From NCBI RefSeq assembly GCF_016925635.1, contig NZ_CP070490.1, positions 2,672,001 through 2,736,000 on the forward strand: DNA of 64,000 nt. The letters run 5' to 3'. Each line of letters begins with the position of its first letter. Within the stretch, counting starts at the first letter, position 1. Of the stretch, positions 49,566 to 59,032 are shown one piece after another. Below the pieces are notes generated by a model. The model was not told where the DNA came from and did no database searches. It was given only the letters and a program-made list of their open reading frames with translations. Position numbers and translations under genes: made by a program. The DNA comes from Lysinibacillus fusiformis. Its GTDB lineage: Bacteria; Bacillota; Bacilli; Bacillales_A; Planococcaceae.

Positions 49566-52146
49566 TATGCCATTAGTATTGTTGCTACTCCTTCCATTGT
49601 TCTTGTATTTTGGATGGACTTATTTTCGTGAACAGCAGCGACTCAAAAAAAGTCATATTGTTGTACTTGCTATTCGCATAGTAGCAGTAAGCTGTTTAGT
49701 TTTTGCACTTGCAGGTCCATATCTATTATTACCAATAAAAGAAGAACAAATCGTCTATTTAGTAGACCGTTCTGCTTCCATGAATGGTACAGAAGATGAA
49801 ATGGTTCAGTTTATACAGGAGAGCCTACAATCAAAAAAAGAACCGCAGCTTGCAGGCATTTATTCATTTTCCTCCACTTTACAAACAGAAGCCATTTTGT
49901 CTAAAACTTTAAAGGAAGTACCAAAACTTACAGAAATTAAAGCAACCGATCAAACAAATATTGAACAAAGTCTCCAGCTTGCAGCAGGTATTATCGATCC
50001 GAAAAAAGCAACTCGTCTTGTGCTATTAACAGATGGTAATGAGACAAAAGGCGATGCTTTAGAATTTGCCATGAAGCTGAAAGGCTCCAATATTAGTGTG
50101 GATGTTAGACCTTTTAGTCAACCAGTTGTCAATGATGTGTCACTAAAAAGCTTTGTATCCCCTCAGGTTGCTTATGTGGGAGAGCAGCAACAATTAGTGA
50201 CGGAAATTCATGCAACGACTGCAGGCCAAGGAGAGCTGTTATTATATGAAAATGATAAGCTTATTCATCGAGAGGCAGTTGAGCTGACTGAAGGCACGAA
50301 TGTGTTTACCTATAAACATGCAGCGACAGCTGAAGGACTTGTAAAATATGAGGCAGTTGTTCAAGTTGGTCAGGATGCTATTTTTGAAAACAATAAGTTA
50401 ACTAGTGTCACAATGGTACAAAGTGAACCACATTTACTAATCGTTAATGGTTATGAAACAGCTTCACCTATCGCAGCAGCACTTGGCAGTCAATCTATTG
50501 CCTATGATGTTGTCAATCCTCAAAGTCTACCAAATGAACTGTCCAGCTATTTGCAGTATAATGCTATTATTTTCGACAATGTGCCAGGTCATTTAGTCGG
50601 TGAGGCAAAAATGAGTGTTATTGAGCAAGCAGTCAAAAACTTTGGTGTTGGTTTTACCATGGTTGGAGGAGAAAATAGTTTTGGTCTAGGCGGCTATTTT
50701 AAAACACCGATTGAAACCTTATTGCCAGTGGAAATGGAAATTAAGGGCAAAGAACAATTACCTTCCTTAGGGTTAGTGATTGTACTTGACCGTTCTGGTA
50801 GTATGCAAGGCTCGAAGCTAGAGCTTGCTAAAGAAGCAGCAGCACGTTCTGTTGAGATGTTGCGAGATGAGGATACATTAGGATTTATTGCCTTTGATGA
50901 TCGTCCTTGGGAGATTATAGAGACAGGACCTCTTAGCAGTAAAGAAGAGGCAGTGGATACTATTTTATCCGTAACACCTGGTGGTGGAACAGAAATCTAC
51001 AGTTCATTAGCTAAAGCCTATGAAAATCTAGCTGATTTAAAACTGCAACGTAAGCATATTATTCTCTTAACAGATGGGCAATCACAGTCAGGAAATTACG
51101 AGGATCTAATTGCTGAAGGAAAAGAAAACGGTATAACTTTATCGACAGTAGCGATTGGACAAGATGCCGATGCGAACTTATTAGAAGCGCTTAGTGACAT
51201 GGGCAGTGGCCGTTTCTATGATGTCATAGATGAGCAAACGATTCCTTCTATTTTATCTCGTGAAACAGCTATGATTTCTCGCACTTACATTGAGGATAAT
51301 CCATTTTATCCAGCGATTTATAATGCAGCAGGATGGAATTCACTGTTTACCAATGGTGTCCCACAAATGAATGCTTACATTGGCACAACGGCAAAACAAG
51401 GGACTACTGTTGTGGCAGAAAGCGAGAAGGAAGATCCTGTGTTAGCGCAGTGGCAATATGGTCTCGGTAAAACTTTTGCCTTTACATCTGATTCAACGGG
51501 TAAATGGACAGGAGATTGGGCAAGATGGCAGGATTGGGGAACATTCTGGCAAACACTTATTTCACAAATGCTACCAAGCTATAATGATGTGGCCTATGAT
51601 GTAAGATTGGAAGCAGATGGTTCCTTTATGATTACCGACCCTACAAATGAAGCTGCATTTTTAGATATTGTAGCAGTTAATGAAGCTGGGGAAGAGCTAG
51701 AAACACAACTTGAAACCATTTCGGCCTCCCAAGTTCGAGCTGTAGTACAAGCCGAACCTGGATTAATATTCTTCCGTGTAGCAGATGAAAAGCAGGCCAT
51801 TTATCAAGCAGGACTAAGTGTTCCTTATAGTGCCGAATACGAACTACTTCCTGTTAATGATCAACTGATAGAAGAGTTAACGCAACAAACAGGAGGCGCG
51901 GTTTTAAAGGAACCACAAGATGTATTCCGAGACTTTACAACAAAAGGAGCGGATCGACAAAATATTGCTACATGGCTTCTCTTAGCAAGTATGCTTTTAT
52001 TCTTTATGGATATTACCATAAGACGTTTTGGTTGGAACTTCCTAACGAATGCGAAGAAGAAAGAACCGCTGGTTGAGGAAAAACCTATACAGGCAGAAGA
52101 CACAAATGTGGCACAGTTATTAAAAGGTATGAAAAAACGATCTTAA
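49549..52146 (+). CDS. Large membrane protein with two VWA-like domains and GATase-like domain
   Basis: An 865-residue protein with two N-terminal helices. It has a first VWA domain (about residues 70-195, LVDRSASMNG) and a GATase-like segment with FTMVGGENSFGLGGYF. A second VWA domain has a complete MIDAS, VLDRSGSMQGSKLELAKEA, with TPGGGTEIYSSLAKA. A C-terminal helix lies near residue 805. The two metal sites suggest extracellular ligand or protein binding. The start is taken as GTG 49549 after GGGAGGTG; ATG 49567 is the alternative. It is the last gene of the cluster, ended by a strong terminator. Confidence 0.82.
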   Translation: MDLRIDMPLVLLLLLPLFLYFGWTYFREQQRLKKSHIVVLAIRIVAVSCLVFALAGPYLLLPIKEEQIVYLVDRSASMNGTEDEMVQFIQESLQSKKEPQLAGIYSFSSTLQTEAILSKTLKEVPKLTEIKATDQTNIEQSLQLAAGIIDPKKATRLVLLTDGNETKGDALEFAMKLKGSNISVDVRPFSQPVVNDVSLKSFVSPQVAYVGEQQQLVTEIHATTAGQGELLLYENDKLIHREAVELTEGTNVFTYKHAATAEGLVKYEAVVQVGQDAIFENNKLTSVTMVQSEPHLLIVNGYETASPIAAALGSQSIAYDVVNPQSLPNELSSYLQYNAIIFDNVPGHLVGEAKMSVIEQAVKNFGVGFTMVGGENSFGLGGYFKTPIETLLPVEMEIKGKEQLPSLGLVIVLDRSGSMQGSKLELAKEAAARSVEMLRDEDTLGFIAFDDRPWEIIETGPLSSKEEAVDTILSVTPGGGTEIYSSLAKAYENLADLKLQRKHIILLTDGQSQSGNYEDLIAEGKENGITLSTVAIGQDADANLLEALSDMGSGRFYDVIDEQTIPSILSRETAMISRTYIEDNPFYPAIYNAAGWNSLFTNGVPQMNAYIGTTAKQGTTVVAESEKEDPVLAQWQYGLGKTFAFTSDSTGKWTGDWARWQDWGTFWQTLISQMLPSYNDVAYDVRLEADGSFMITDPTNEAAFLDIVAVNEAGEELETQLETISASQVRAVVQAEPGLIFFRVADEKQAIYQAGLSVPYSAEYELLPVNDQLIEELTQQTGGAVLKEPQDVFRDFTTKGADRQNIATWLLLASMLLFFMDITIRRFGWNFLTNAKKKEPLVEEKPIQAEDTNVAQLLKGMKKRS

Positions 52147-52154
52147 TATAGTGG

Positions 52155-52194
52155 AAGCAGTGCAAAATCTAATTGTTTTGCACTGCTTTTTTGT
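52155..52194 (+). terminator. Terminator of the VWA cluster
   Basis: AAGCAGTGCAAAA and TTTTGCACTGCTT form a perfect stem with a T run. Confidence 0.9.
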
Positions 52195-52263
52195 ATTGTT
52201 TGAGGAAAGAGATGTATCTATTTTGAAAAAGTGGATAGAGATGATCTAAAAAGTGGGACCTTT

Positions 52264-52647
52264 GCTCATAAAGAGATAGAAAGCGCTCTAAGTTGAGTCG
52301 CAGCCGCTCCTAAGGAGGTGGAAGGCGCTCTAAGTTGAGTCGCAGCCGCTCATAAAGAGAAGAAAAGCGCTCTAAATTGAGTCACAGCCGCTCGTAAGGA
52401 GAAGAAAAGCGCTCTAAGTTGAGCCGCAGCCGCTCGTAAGGAGAAGAAAAGCGCTCTAAATTGAGTCACAGCCGCTCGTAAGGAGAAGAAAAGCGCTCTA
52501 AGTTGAGCCGCAGCCGCTCCTAAGGAGATGGAAGGCGCTCTAAATTGAGTCACAGCCGCTCGTAAGGAGATAAAAAACGCTCCAACCAAGGTCGTCGCCG
52601 CTCATAGAAGGAAGAAAAGCGCTCCAATCTTGGCCACCCCCATCTCA
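52264..52647. repeat. 42-bp tandem repeat array, about nine units
   Basis: Units begin with GCGCTC at 52283, 52325, 52367, 52409, 52451, 52493 and 52535, then ACGCTC at 52577 and GCGCTC at 52619. Half a unit precedes the first. Each 42-bp unit is itself two related 21-bp halves (CGCTCTAAGnnGAG and CGCTCCTAAGGAG types). Middle units alternate between two variants, giving an 84-bp higher period; units 3 and 5 are identical. The last two units are diverged. An uninterrupted minus-strand frame over 52350-52589 encodes a 14-residue repeat but has no ribosome binding site. Confidence 0.92.
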
Positions 52648-52673
52648 ATGAATGCTTATTATCCAAACCCCCT

Positions 52674-53174
52674 TCAATAAAGAGAAGAATTAAACCTCTT
52701 TACTAGCTCCGTTTTACGCAAGCTGCTAGCAACCATAACACCTAGAATGGCGCCGATTGTACTTGATGTTAAAAAGGCAGGTAGGAAGAAGAATGCTGCT
52801 ACAGATGTTCCCATGAATAATTTTGCATAAGGTACGGCAATAAGTGAAGCAAGAATGCCAGTTCCCACAACTTCTCCAATGCCAGCTAACCACATTTTAT
52901 TGCTATATTTATAGGCAAGGGCCGCACAGGACGCGCCAATGACACTACCAGGGATAGCTAATAGAGAGCCTGTTCCGGTAAGGATTCGAATGACGGCAGT
53001 GACAAAGGCAACTATTACTGTTGGTACGGGTCCAAATATAATGGCTCCTATCACATTAATAGCATGCTGAACGGGGTAAGCACGTGCGATTCCTGTTGGG
53101 ATAGATACGAAAGTAGAGCCTGCAACAGCAATAGCTACTAATAAAGCCATGACTGTTAATTTACGAATTGACAT
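52674..53174 (-). CDS. thiW: Thiamine-related ECF transporter S component ThiW
   Basis: A 166-residue membrane protein with about five or six helices. The pattern VPTVIVAFVTAVIRILTGTGS with FVSIPTGIARAYPVQHAINVIG is typical of the ThiW family. It is thought to bind a thiamine precursor and work with the shared energising module (ecfA/A'/T), which is not in this window. The start is ATG 53174 after AAAGGAGTG; the longer in-frame reading upstream runs through the riboswitch. It is controlled by a TPP riboswitch directly upstream. Confidence 0.88.
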   Translation of the reverse strand: MSIRKLTVMALLVAIAVAGSTFVSIPTGIARAYPVQHAINVIGAIIFGPVPTVIVAFVTAVIRILTGTGSLLAIPGSVIGASCAALAYKYSNKMWLAGIGEVVGTGILASLIAVPYAKLFMGTSVAAFFFLPAFLTSSTIGAILGVMVASSLRKTELVKRFNSSLY

Positions 53175-53212
53175 AAAGTTCACTCCTTTTGATAAAGTTC
53201 GTGAGGAAAAAT

Positions 53213-53249
53213 AAAAAGGCCGCCCCTTTAAACAATAGGAAGCGGCCTT
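53213..53249 (-). terminator. Expression-platform terminator of the TPP riboswitch
   Basis: On the minus strand AAGGCCGC pairs with GCGGCCTT around a loop, followed by TTTTTATTTTT. It lies between the aptamer and thiW. Confidence 0.85.
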
Positions 53250-53279
53250 GCGTGTATATAGTGACAACAGCAAGTAGCG

Positions 53280-53370
53280 CCACTTCCCTCCGCTAGTGTG
53301 AACTAGATCAGGTTCAAAGGGTCCGTATATTACCATATACGTCTCAGCCTTTTAAAGACTCCCCTAGTGG
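53280..53370 (-). ncRNA. TPP riboswitch (THI element)
   Basis: The minus strand shows CCACTAGGGGAG at the 5' end, the conserved GCTGAGA, then ACCCTTTGAACCTGATCTAG and the 3' GCGGAGGGAAGTGG. CCACT and AGTGG close stem P1. Binding of thiamine pyrophosphate would favour the downstream terminator and shut off thiW. Confidence 0.97.
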
Positions 53371-53441
53371 TTAAAATCATTCAATTTCGTTGACCAACAT
53401 TAATGTAACATACTGCTAAAAATAGTCAATGATTTTTCAGA

Positions 53442-54638
53442 CTATTTTGTATCGGGATGCATTAAATGAGGTGCTTTTTTCAATGTCCAGATGAGCGCAA
53501 GGAAGAAGCAAGCTAATAATATGATCGATCCGAAAATATATGGGCTATTCATATTCCAGTCAAATAATAAACCAGCCAAAGCGGGTCCAATCATATTACC
53601 AAGACTCATATAGGCATTATTCAAGCCCGCAGCGAATCCTTGTTCTTTCTCTGCAAGCTTTGAGATAAGTGTATTAACAGCTGGACGAATTAATGTCGTT
53701 GCTGTAGAGAAAATCGTTGCTACAACTAATATAAGGGCAAAGCCAGACACAAATAATATGAAGAAAATAGCAACAGATGCAATAAATAAATTGACAAGCA
53801 CTACCTTCATTTCACCAAAGCGATTGAATAGTGGTGTAATAATAAACATTTGTACAACTACCCCAAAAGCACCACCGACAACTAATATAATTGCTATGTC
53901 CACAGGTGTGTAATTAAACTTTTCTGTCACAAATAATGACAATGTCGTTTGGAAGTTTGCAATTCCGAATGAGAACACCAGCATAATGATAAGCATTACA
54001 AAATAAGGCATATGTATGGAACGAGCCATTTGCTTCGCCAGATTGTCTAGCTTTTGCTTCTTTTGTGCAGTGTTTGGTTTGGTAGATGGTAATAAAAAGT
54101 AAGATAAAATAGAAGCTAGGATGGCTGCAGCTCCAGCAGTGTAAAATGGAAAATGTAAGCTAACCTTTGCTAAGAAACCACCGATTCCTGGCCCTATCAT
54201 AAAACCAAGAGACATGGCAGCACCCAACATCCCCATCCCTTTCCCGCGTTCTTCATAGGTTGTGACGTCAGCGACAAAAGCCATAATAGGAGGTGCGACA
54301 AAAGCGGAACCTAGGCCACCTAAAAAGCGTGCTAAAAAGAGCATCCATACATCTGTAGCAAGGCCAAAACCGATTTGTGCAAGACCTGTCACGATGAGAC
54401 CGAAAATAATTAAATTTTTTCGACCGTACTGATCGGAAAGGTTCCCAGCAATAGGAGAAAATACGAATTGAGCTAAGGCGAAGGTTGCTATTAGCATACC
54501 TAGAACTTGTCCTGCTGCACCAAATATTTTTAAATACTCCGGCATGACAGGAATAATAATGCCAATACTCCCCATTGCGATAAACATATTAAACATTAAA
54601 ATATACAAAGCCGCCTTATTGGACTTCTGCTGGGTCAT
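53442..54638 (-). CDS. MFS multidrug efflux transporter (NorA/Bmr-like)
   Basis: A 398-residue drug:proton antiporter of the 12-helix type. Motif A is GNLSDQYGRKNLI between helices 2 and 3, and the antiporter motif C is MSLGFMIGPGIGGFL in helix 5. An Asn/Gln/Lys-rich loop separates the two halves. AAGGGGG precedes ATG 54638. Close relatives export fluoroquinolones, cations or dyes, but the actual substrate is unknown. No regulator is adjacent. Confidence 0.82.
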   Translation of the reverse strand: MTQQKSNKAALYILMFNMFIAMGSIGIIIPVMPEYLKIFGAAGQVLGMLIATFALAQFVFSPIAGNLSDQYGRKNLIIFGLIVTGLAQIGFGLATDVWMLFLARFLGGLGSAFVAPPIMAFVADVTTYEERGKGMGMLGAAMSLGFMIGPGIGGFLAKVSLHFPFYTAGAAAILASILSYFLLPSTKPNTAQKKQKLDNLAKQMARSIHMPYFVMLIIMLVFSFGIANFQTTLSLFVTEKFNYTPVDIAIILVVGGAFGVVVQMFIITPLFNRFGEMKVVLVNLFIASVAIFFILFVSGFALILVVATIFSTATTLIRPAVNTLISKLAEKEQGFAAGLNNAYMSLGNMIGPALAGLLFDWNMNSPYIFGSIILLACFFLALIWTLKKAPHLMHPDTK

Positions 54639-55202
54639 CGAATGAACCCCCTTTTTTTGTAATCAAATATAGTACAGTCTATCATAAAGAATTATTGCTT
54701 GGCTAATAGTTAAGATTGTAGAACTGGTTCTATATTTAGAATGGTTTTCCACAAAAGTTTTCGTTTAGGCACCTATGAATTGCTAAACAATCCATTTTTG
54801 TAATAAAATGGATTGAAATGAAGCTGTAGAATGGGAGATGGAAAATTTGCAGCTCCAAAGTTGCAACAACAATGAATGGACTTCGCTTATGTAGAGATAA
54901 TTAAAAAAAATTGTGAGTTAGTCTGTAATGACATAAAGGTTGGCTATAAATCCTAGCGATGATATAGCGGCATCAGAAATACTGAGTGAAGGTTATGTAA
55001 TATAAAAAGTACACTTTCATGGCTTGTTTTTCGATAAAGCAATATAAAATTGTGCATGATAGATGACAATATCTAGCTGCAAAGCTATTCCATAACAAAT
55101 GATGTAGGAATCCTCGAAATCCAGATAAATTATTTTCTAAATATAATAATGCGAATAATCCATTGTAAAGGTTCTTATTTAATAGAAAGTTAGATAAGCA
55201 GA
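54639..55202. other. Gene-free AT-rich region
   Basis: About 560 bases upstream of the MFS gene and downstream of potD contain no ORF with a ribosome binding site, no recognised RNA motif and no match to the repeats elsewhere in the window. Scattered short direct repeats (for example AGCTGCAAAGCT-like) are not convincing. It could be a decayed gene. Confidence 0.5.
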
Positions 55203-55243
55203 AAAAAACTAGCGAATGGGTGTGAAAACCAATTCGCTAGTTT
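55203..55243 (-). terminator. Terminator of the pot operon
   Basis: AAACTAGCGAATT and AATTCGCTAGTTT form the stem; an A tract on the plus strand gives a minus-strand T run. Confidence 0.8.
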
Positions 55244-55245
55244 AA

Positions 55246-56319
55246 TTATCGAATACTCATTTTAAATTCTAAAAATAATTCATTGTATTTCCCTAAGTAA
55301 TCTGGTCCTAAGTTTTTGTAGACCTCTAATGTATCGCGTTGTTCTTCAGAAGGATAGTAGCGTTCGTCAGAAACAACTTCTTCATCCATTAAGTCCATAG
55401 CTGCAATATTAGGTGTTGAGTAGCCTACAAAATCGGCATTTTGAGCACCAGATTCAGCACTTAGCATAAAATTGATAAAGGCATGGGCACCATCGATATT
55501 TTTCGATGTTTTTGGGATGACCATGTTATCAAACCATAAGTTTGAGCCTTCCTCAGGTACTGCAAAGTCTAGCTCTTCATTTTCATACATCATGTCTGCT
55601 GCTTGCCCAGACCAAGTAAGGGCTACAGTTGCCTCATTATTGATCATTAATGGCGTAATTTCATCTCCAATGATAGCTTTCACATTTGGTGCGAGTGTGA
55701 TTAATTTATCAGTAGCTTCACGTAGTTCTTGATCATCTAGTGAATTCAGAGAATGTCCAAGACTGTTTAAGCCCATTCCAATGACTTCACGAGCACCATC
55801 CACTAAAAACACTTTTCGTTTTAAGGAAGGGTCCCATAAATCGTCCCAAGAAGAGAAGTCTAAGTCTCCAACAAGGCTTGGATTGTAGACTATACCTACA
55901 GTTCCCCAAAAATAAGGGACAGAATATTTATTGTTATCATCGAATGGTAAATCTAAAAAGTAAGGATCAATATTTTTAAAATTAGGGATCTTCGTTTTAT
56001 CTAAAGGAATCAATAAATTTTCTTCCTTCATTTTTTCAATCATATACTCAGAAGGCACAGCAATATCGTAAGCTGTTCCACCTTGCTGAATCTTTGTCAT
56101 CATGGCTTCATTGGAATCGAATGTTTCATAGATGACATGAATGCCTGTTTCTTTTTCAAATGCTTTTAACAAATCAGGATCAATATATTCTCCCCAGTTA
56201 AAGATGGTTAACGTGTCTTTTCCACTTTTACCGCCGCCTGCACTTAAGGCGTCAGCCGCATAGAATAAAAGGGCTGAAACGACAAGGATGGCGATGGTAG
56301 CTTGAATTAATGACTTCAT
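55246..56319 (-). CDS. potD: Spermidine/putrescine ABC transporter substrate-binding protein
   Basis: A 357-residue polyamine-binding protein. After an N-terminal hydrophobic segment (residues 5-25), the mature part begins TLTIFNWGEYIDPDLLKAFE, the PotD/PotF signature. YDIAVPSEYMIEKM, VPYFWGTVGIVYNP and LTWSGQAADMMYENEE follow. Unlike most Gram-positive binding proteins it has no lipobox cysteine (the region reads FYAADALSAGGG), so it is probably held by an uncleaved helix or released. ATG 56319 overlaps the potC stop. Confidence 0.9.
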   Translation of the reverse strand: MKSLIQATIAILVVSALLFYAADALSAGGGKSGKDTLTIFNWGEYIDPDLLKAFEKETGIHVIYETFDSNEAMMTKIQQGGTAYDIAVPSEYMIEKMKEENLLIPLDKTKIPNFKNIDPYFLDLPFDDNNKYSVPYFWGTVGIVYNPSLVGDLDFSSWDDLWDPSLKRKVFLVDGAREVIGMGLNSLGHSLNSLDDQELREATDKLITLAPNVKAIIGDEITPLMINNEATVALTWSGQAADMMYENEELDFAVPEEGSNLWFDNMVIPKTSKNIDGAHAFINFMLSAESGAQNADFVGYSTPNIAAMDLMDEEVVSDERYYPSEEQRDTLEVYKNLGPDYLGKYNELFLEFKMSIR

Positions 56320-57113
56320 CGTTGCCCCTCCATTCTTTTACTCGTACGACTTGTAATGAAATAATAACCAACAACAACTAAAACCGTAACAAAGAATACT
56401 AATCCAGAAATCGCATTCACCGTTAGAGAAATTCCTGCTCGGGCCATTGAATAGATTTCTACGGATAAGGTACTGAAGCCATTACCTGTTACGAAGAACG
56501 TCACGGCAAAATCATCTAATGAATACGTAAGGGCAAGGAAGAAGCCTGCAAAAATGCCTGGCTGAATATAAGGTAGGATGACACGCATCATAACGTCCTT
56601 TTTCGTTGCCCCTAAATCTAATGCTGCATCGATTAATGAGTTATTCATTTCTAATAGTTTGGGTAAAACCATTAGTACAACAATCGGTACACTAAATGCG
56701 ACATGGGCTAATAACACAGATGCAAAGCCCAGTTTAATGCCAACCATTGTAAATAAAATTAAGAAGCTTGCCCCGATGATAACGTCTGGACTGACAATTA
56801 AGACATTGTTTAAGGATAGTAAAGTATTACGCATTTTTGAATCCTTAACCGTCACAATACCAATTGCTCCTAGCGTACCAATAATAGTAGAAATGAGAGC
56901 AGAAAGTAATGCCACGATGACCGTATTTATTAAGATAACAAGAAGACGTGAATCTTCGAAAACGGCTTGATAATGCTCTAAAGTAAAGGATTCAAAATGA
57001 TTCATGGAACCGCCACTATTGAACGAGTAAAAGATTAAATAGAGGATTGGTGCATAGAGAACGATAAAGACAATTGTTAAATAAACTTTGGCTGATGCAG
57101 ATAGTTTGTTCAT
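56316..57113 (-). CDS. potC: Spermidine/putrescine ABC transporter permease PotC
   Basis: A 265-residue permease with six helices. The EAA loop that docks to the ATPase reads DAALDLGATKKDVMMRVILPYIQPGI. YAPILYLIFYSFN near the N-terminus is typical of PotC. Its start overlaps the potB stop by four bases (ATGA) and its stop overlaps potD, giving coupled translation. Confidence 0.92.
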   Translation of the reverse strand: MNKLSASAKVYLTIVFIVLYAPILYLIFYSFNSGGSMNHFESFTLEHYQAVFEDSRLLVILINTVIVALLSALISTIIGTLGAIGIVTVKDSKMRNTLLSLNNVLIVSPDVIIGASFLILFTMVGIKLGFASVLLAHVAFSVPIVVLMVLPKLLEMNNSLIDAALDLGATKKDVMMRVILPYIQPGIFAGFFLALTYSLDDFAVTFFVTGNGFSTLSVEIYSMARAGISLTVNAISGLVFFVTVLVVVGYYFITSRTSKRMEGQR

Positions 57114-57919
57114 CGTACGCGACCTCCTTTATCCTTTTGTCCCGTAATTAGCATAATAATCACCATGAATAAAATTAAGAATACAGCAATAGTGGAACCC
57201 ATACCCCAGTTTTGTGTCACAAGGAATTGCTGTTCAATCGCTGTACCTAGAGTAATGACACGGTTCCCCGCAATTAAGCGAGTAATCATGAACAGGGATA
57301 GTGCTGGGATAAAGACAACTTGAATACCAGACTTAACGCCATCCATTGTCAAGGGTAAAACAACGCGACGGAAGGTTGTAAAAGCCGAAGCACCTAAATC
57401 ACGTGCTGCATAAATGAGCGTTGGGTTTAATCGATCTAAAGAGTTGAAAATCGGTAAAATCATAAATGGAATAAAAATATAGACCGATACAAAGACAAAG
57501 CTAATATCAGTAAAGAGCATTTGCTTTGGATCGAAGCCAAATACTTCGATAAATGCATTAATTGGGCCGTATAGCCCAAAGATGCCGATAAAGGCATATG
57601 TTTTTAATAAAAGATTAATCCATGAAGGAATAATAATAAGCAGAAGCCAAAGTTGTTTATGTTTTGTCTTCGTTAAGAAATAGGCAGTTGGATATGAAAT
57701 TAATAATGTAAAGAATGTAATTAAAAATGCATACCAAAACGAGCTCAAGGTCATTTTTAAGTAAACAGAAGAAAAGAATCCTTTATAGTTATCGAGCGTA
57801 AAGTTGCCATGTAAATCAAGTAGGGAATAATAAACAACGAGTGCTATCGGCGCGATAACGAAAAAGGCAATCCATAACACATATGGAAATAACGCTGATT
57901 TCGATGTTTTAGTTTGCAT
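57110..57919 (-). CDS. potB: Spermidine/putrescine ABC transporter permease PotB
   Basis: A 269-residue permease. The EAA loop is [25 protein letters not shown], and [18 protein letters not shown] is a PotB-type segment. GGAG at 57932-57929 is best spaced for the ATG at 57919; in-frame ATGs at 57934 and 57925 are alternatives. The start lies inside the end of potA, so translation is coupled. Confidence 0.9.
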   Translation of the reverse strand: MQTKTSKSALFPYVLWIAFFVIAPIALVVYYSLLDLHGNFTLDNYKGFFSSVYLKMTLSSFWYAFLITFFTLLISYPTAYFLTKTKHKQLWLLLIIIPSWINLLLKTYAFIGIFGLYGPINAFIEVFGFDPKQMLFTDISFVFVSVYIFIPFMILPIFNSLDRLNPTLIYAARDLGASAFTTFRRVVLPLTMDGVKSGIQVVFIPALSLFMITRLIAGNRVITLGTAIEQQFLVTQNWGMGSTIAVFLILFMVIIMLITGQKDKGGRVR

Positions 57920-59015
57920 CTTCATCGTCTCCATACGATTCTAGTCGTTTATCAAACTCTTCCTCTGTTTCGTTTAAGCGCATTACATGAATCGCCTCAG
58001 GATCAAAGTCTAAGCCAATTTCAGTCCCTACTTCTGCTTTCTTTAATGAATGGACTAACCACTCATTACCATCTTTATCGTATGTTGATAATTCATAATG
58101 TACGCCTCGGAATAATTGTGTATCCACTTTTACCACAAGTTTTCCTTTATCAACCGTTGTCATTTCTAAATCTTCTGGTCGAATGACAATGTCTATTTTT
58201 TCATTTAGCTTCATCCCTTGGTCGACACATTCGAAAACTTTGCCAGCAAATTCAACCTTGAAATCCTCAATCATTACACCAGGTACAATATTGGATTCAC
58301 CTATAAAGTCAGCAACGAAGCGGTTAATCGGTTCATCATAAATATCCACCGGTGTACCTGATTGCTGAATTTGTCCTTCACTTAAGACAAAAATTTCGTC
58401 ACTCATCGCAAGTGCTTCTTCTTGATCATGTGTAACAAAGACAAAAGTTTTGCCAAGACGTTGCTGTAGTTCACGAAGCTCATATTGCATTTCTGTACGT
58501 AGCTTTAAGTCTAAAGCTGAAAGTGGCTCATCCAGTAAAATTACTTCAGGATCATTGACAATGGCACGTGCAATCGCCACACGTTGTCGTTGTCCACCAG
58601 ACATTTCAGATATTTCGCGGTTACCATATCCTGCCAAATTGACAAACTTTAAGGCTTCAGCTACACGCTCTTTTATGTCCTTTTCAGGGAGCTTCTTAAT
58701 GCGTAGGCCAAATGCGACATTTTCAAAAACATTTAAATGAGGGAACAGCGCATAATCCTGAAAGACAGTATTAACCTGACGTTCATTGGCAGGAACTGCA
58801 TTAATCTTTTTATCATGGAAAAATACATCTCCTGTTGTAGGTTCCGTAAATCCTGCAATAATTCGTAAAATGGTTGTTTTACCACAACCTGATGGACCAA
58901 GGAGTGTGTAAAATTTCCCTTTTTCAAGCTCCAAATTGATATTTTTTAAAACGACGGTACCGTCACTATATGACTTTGAAACATTTTCAAAGCGGATAAT
59001 TGAATTTGTTGTCAT
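57909..59015 (-). CDS. potA: Spermidine/putrescine ABC transporter ATP-binding protein PotA
   Basis: A 368-residue ATPase. Walker A is [10 protein letters not shown], the Q loop is [14 protein letters not shown], the signature is [15 protein letters not shown], Walker B is [12 protein letters not shown] and the switch His is in [10 protein letters not shown]. The C-terminal third is the TOBE regulatory domain ([11 protein letters not shown]), normal for PotA. AAGGAGG precedes ATG 59015. It follows the regulator gene by 17 bp. Confidence 0.95.
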   Translation of the reverse strand: MTTNSIIRFENVSKSYSDGTVVLKNINLELEKGKFYTLLGPSGCGKTTILRIIAGFTEPTTGDVFFHDKKINAVPANERQVNTVFQDYALFPHLNVFENVAFGLRIKKLPEKDIKERVAEALKFVNLAGYGNREISEMSGGQRQRVAIARAIVNDPEVILLDEPLSALDLKLRTEMQYELRELQQRLGKTFVFVTHDQEEALAMSDEIFVLSEGQIQQSGTPVDIYDEPINRFVADFIGESNIVPGVMIEDFKVEFAGKVFECVDQGMKLNEKIDIVIRPEDLEMTTVDKGKLVVKVDTQLFRGVHYELSTYDKDGNEWLVHSLKKAEVGTEIGLDFDPEAIHVMRLNETEEEFDKRLESYGDDEDAN

Positions 59016-59032
59016 GGATGCGCCTCCTTAAG

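Noticed and set aside
52350..52589. Minus-strand ORF encoding a 14-residue repeat
   Set aside because: The frame is open only because the 42-bp repeat unit is divisible by three and lacks stops; there is no ribosome binding site or promoter, and it covers only part of the array.
52264..52647. CRISPR array
   Set aside because: The repeats are contiguous with no unique spacers, and there are no cas genes.
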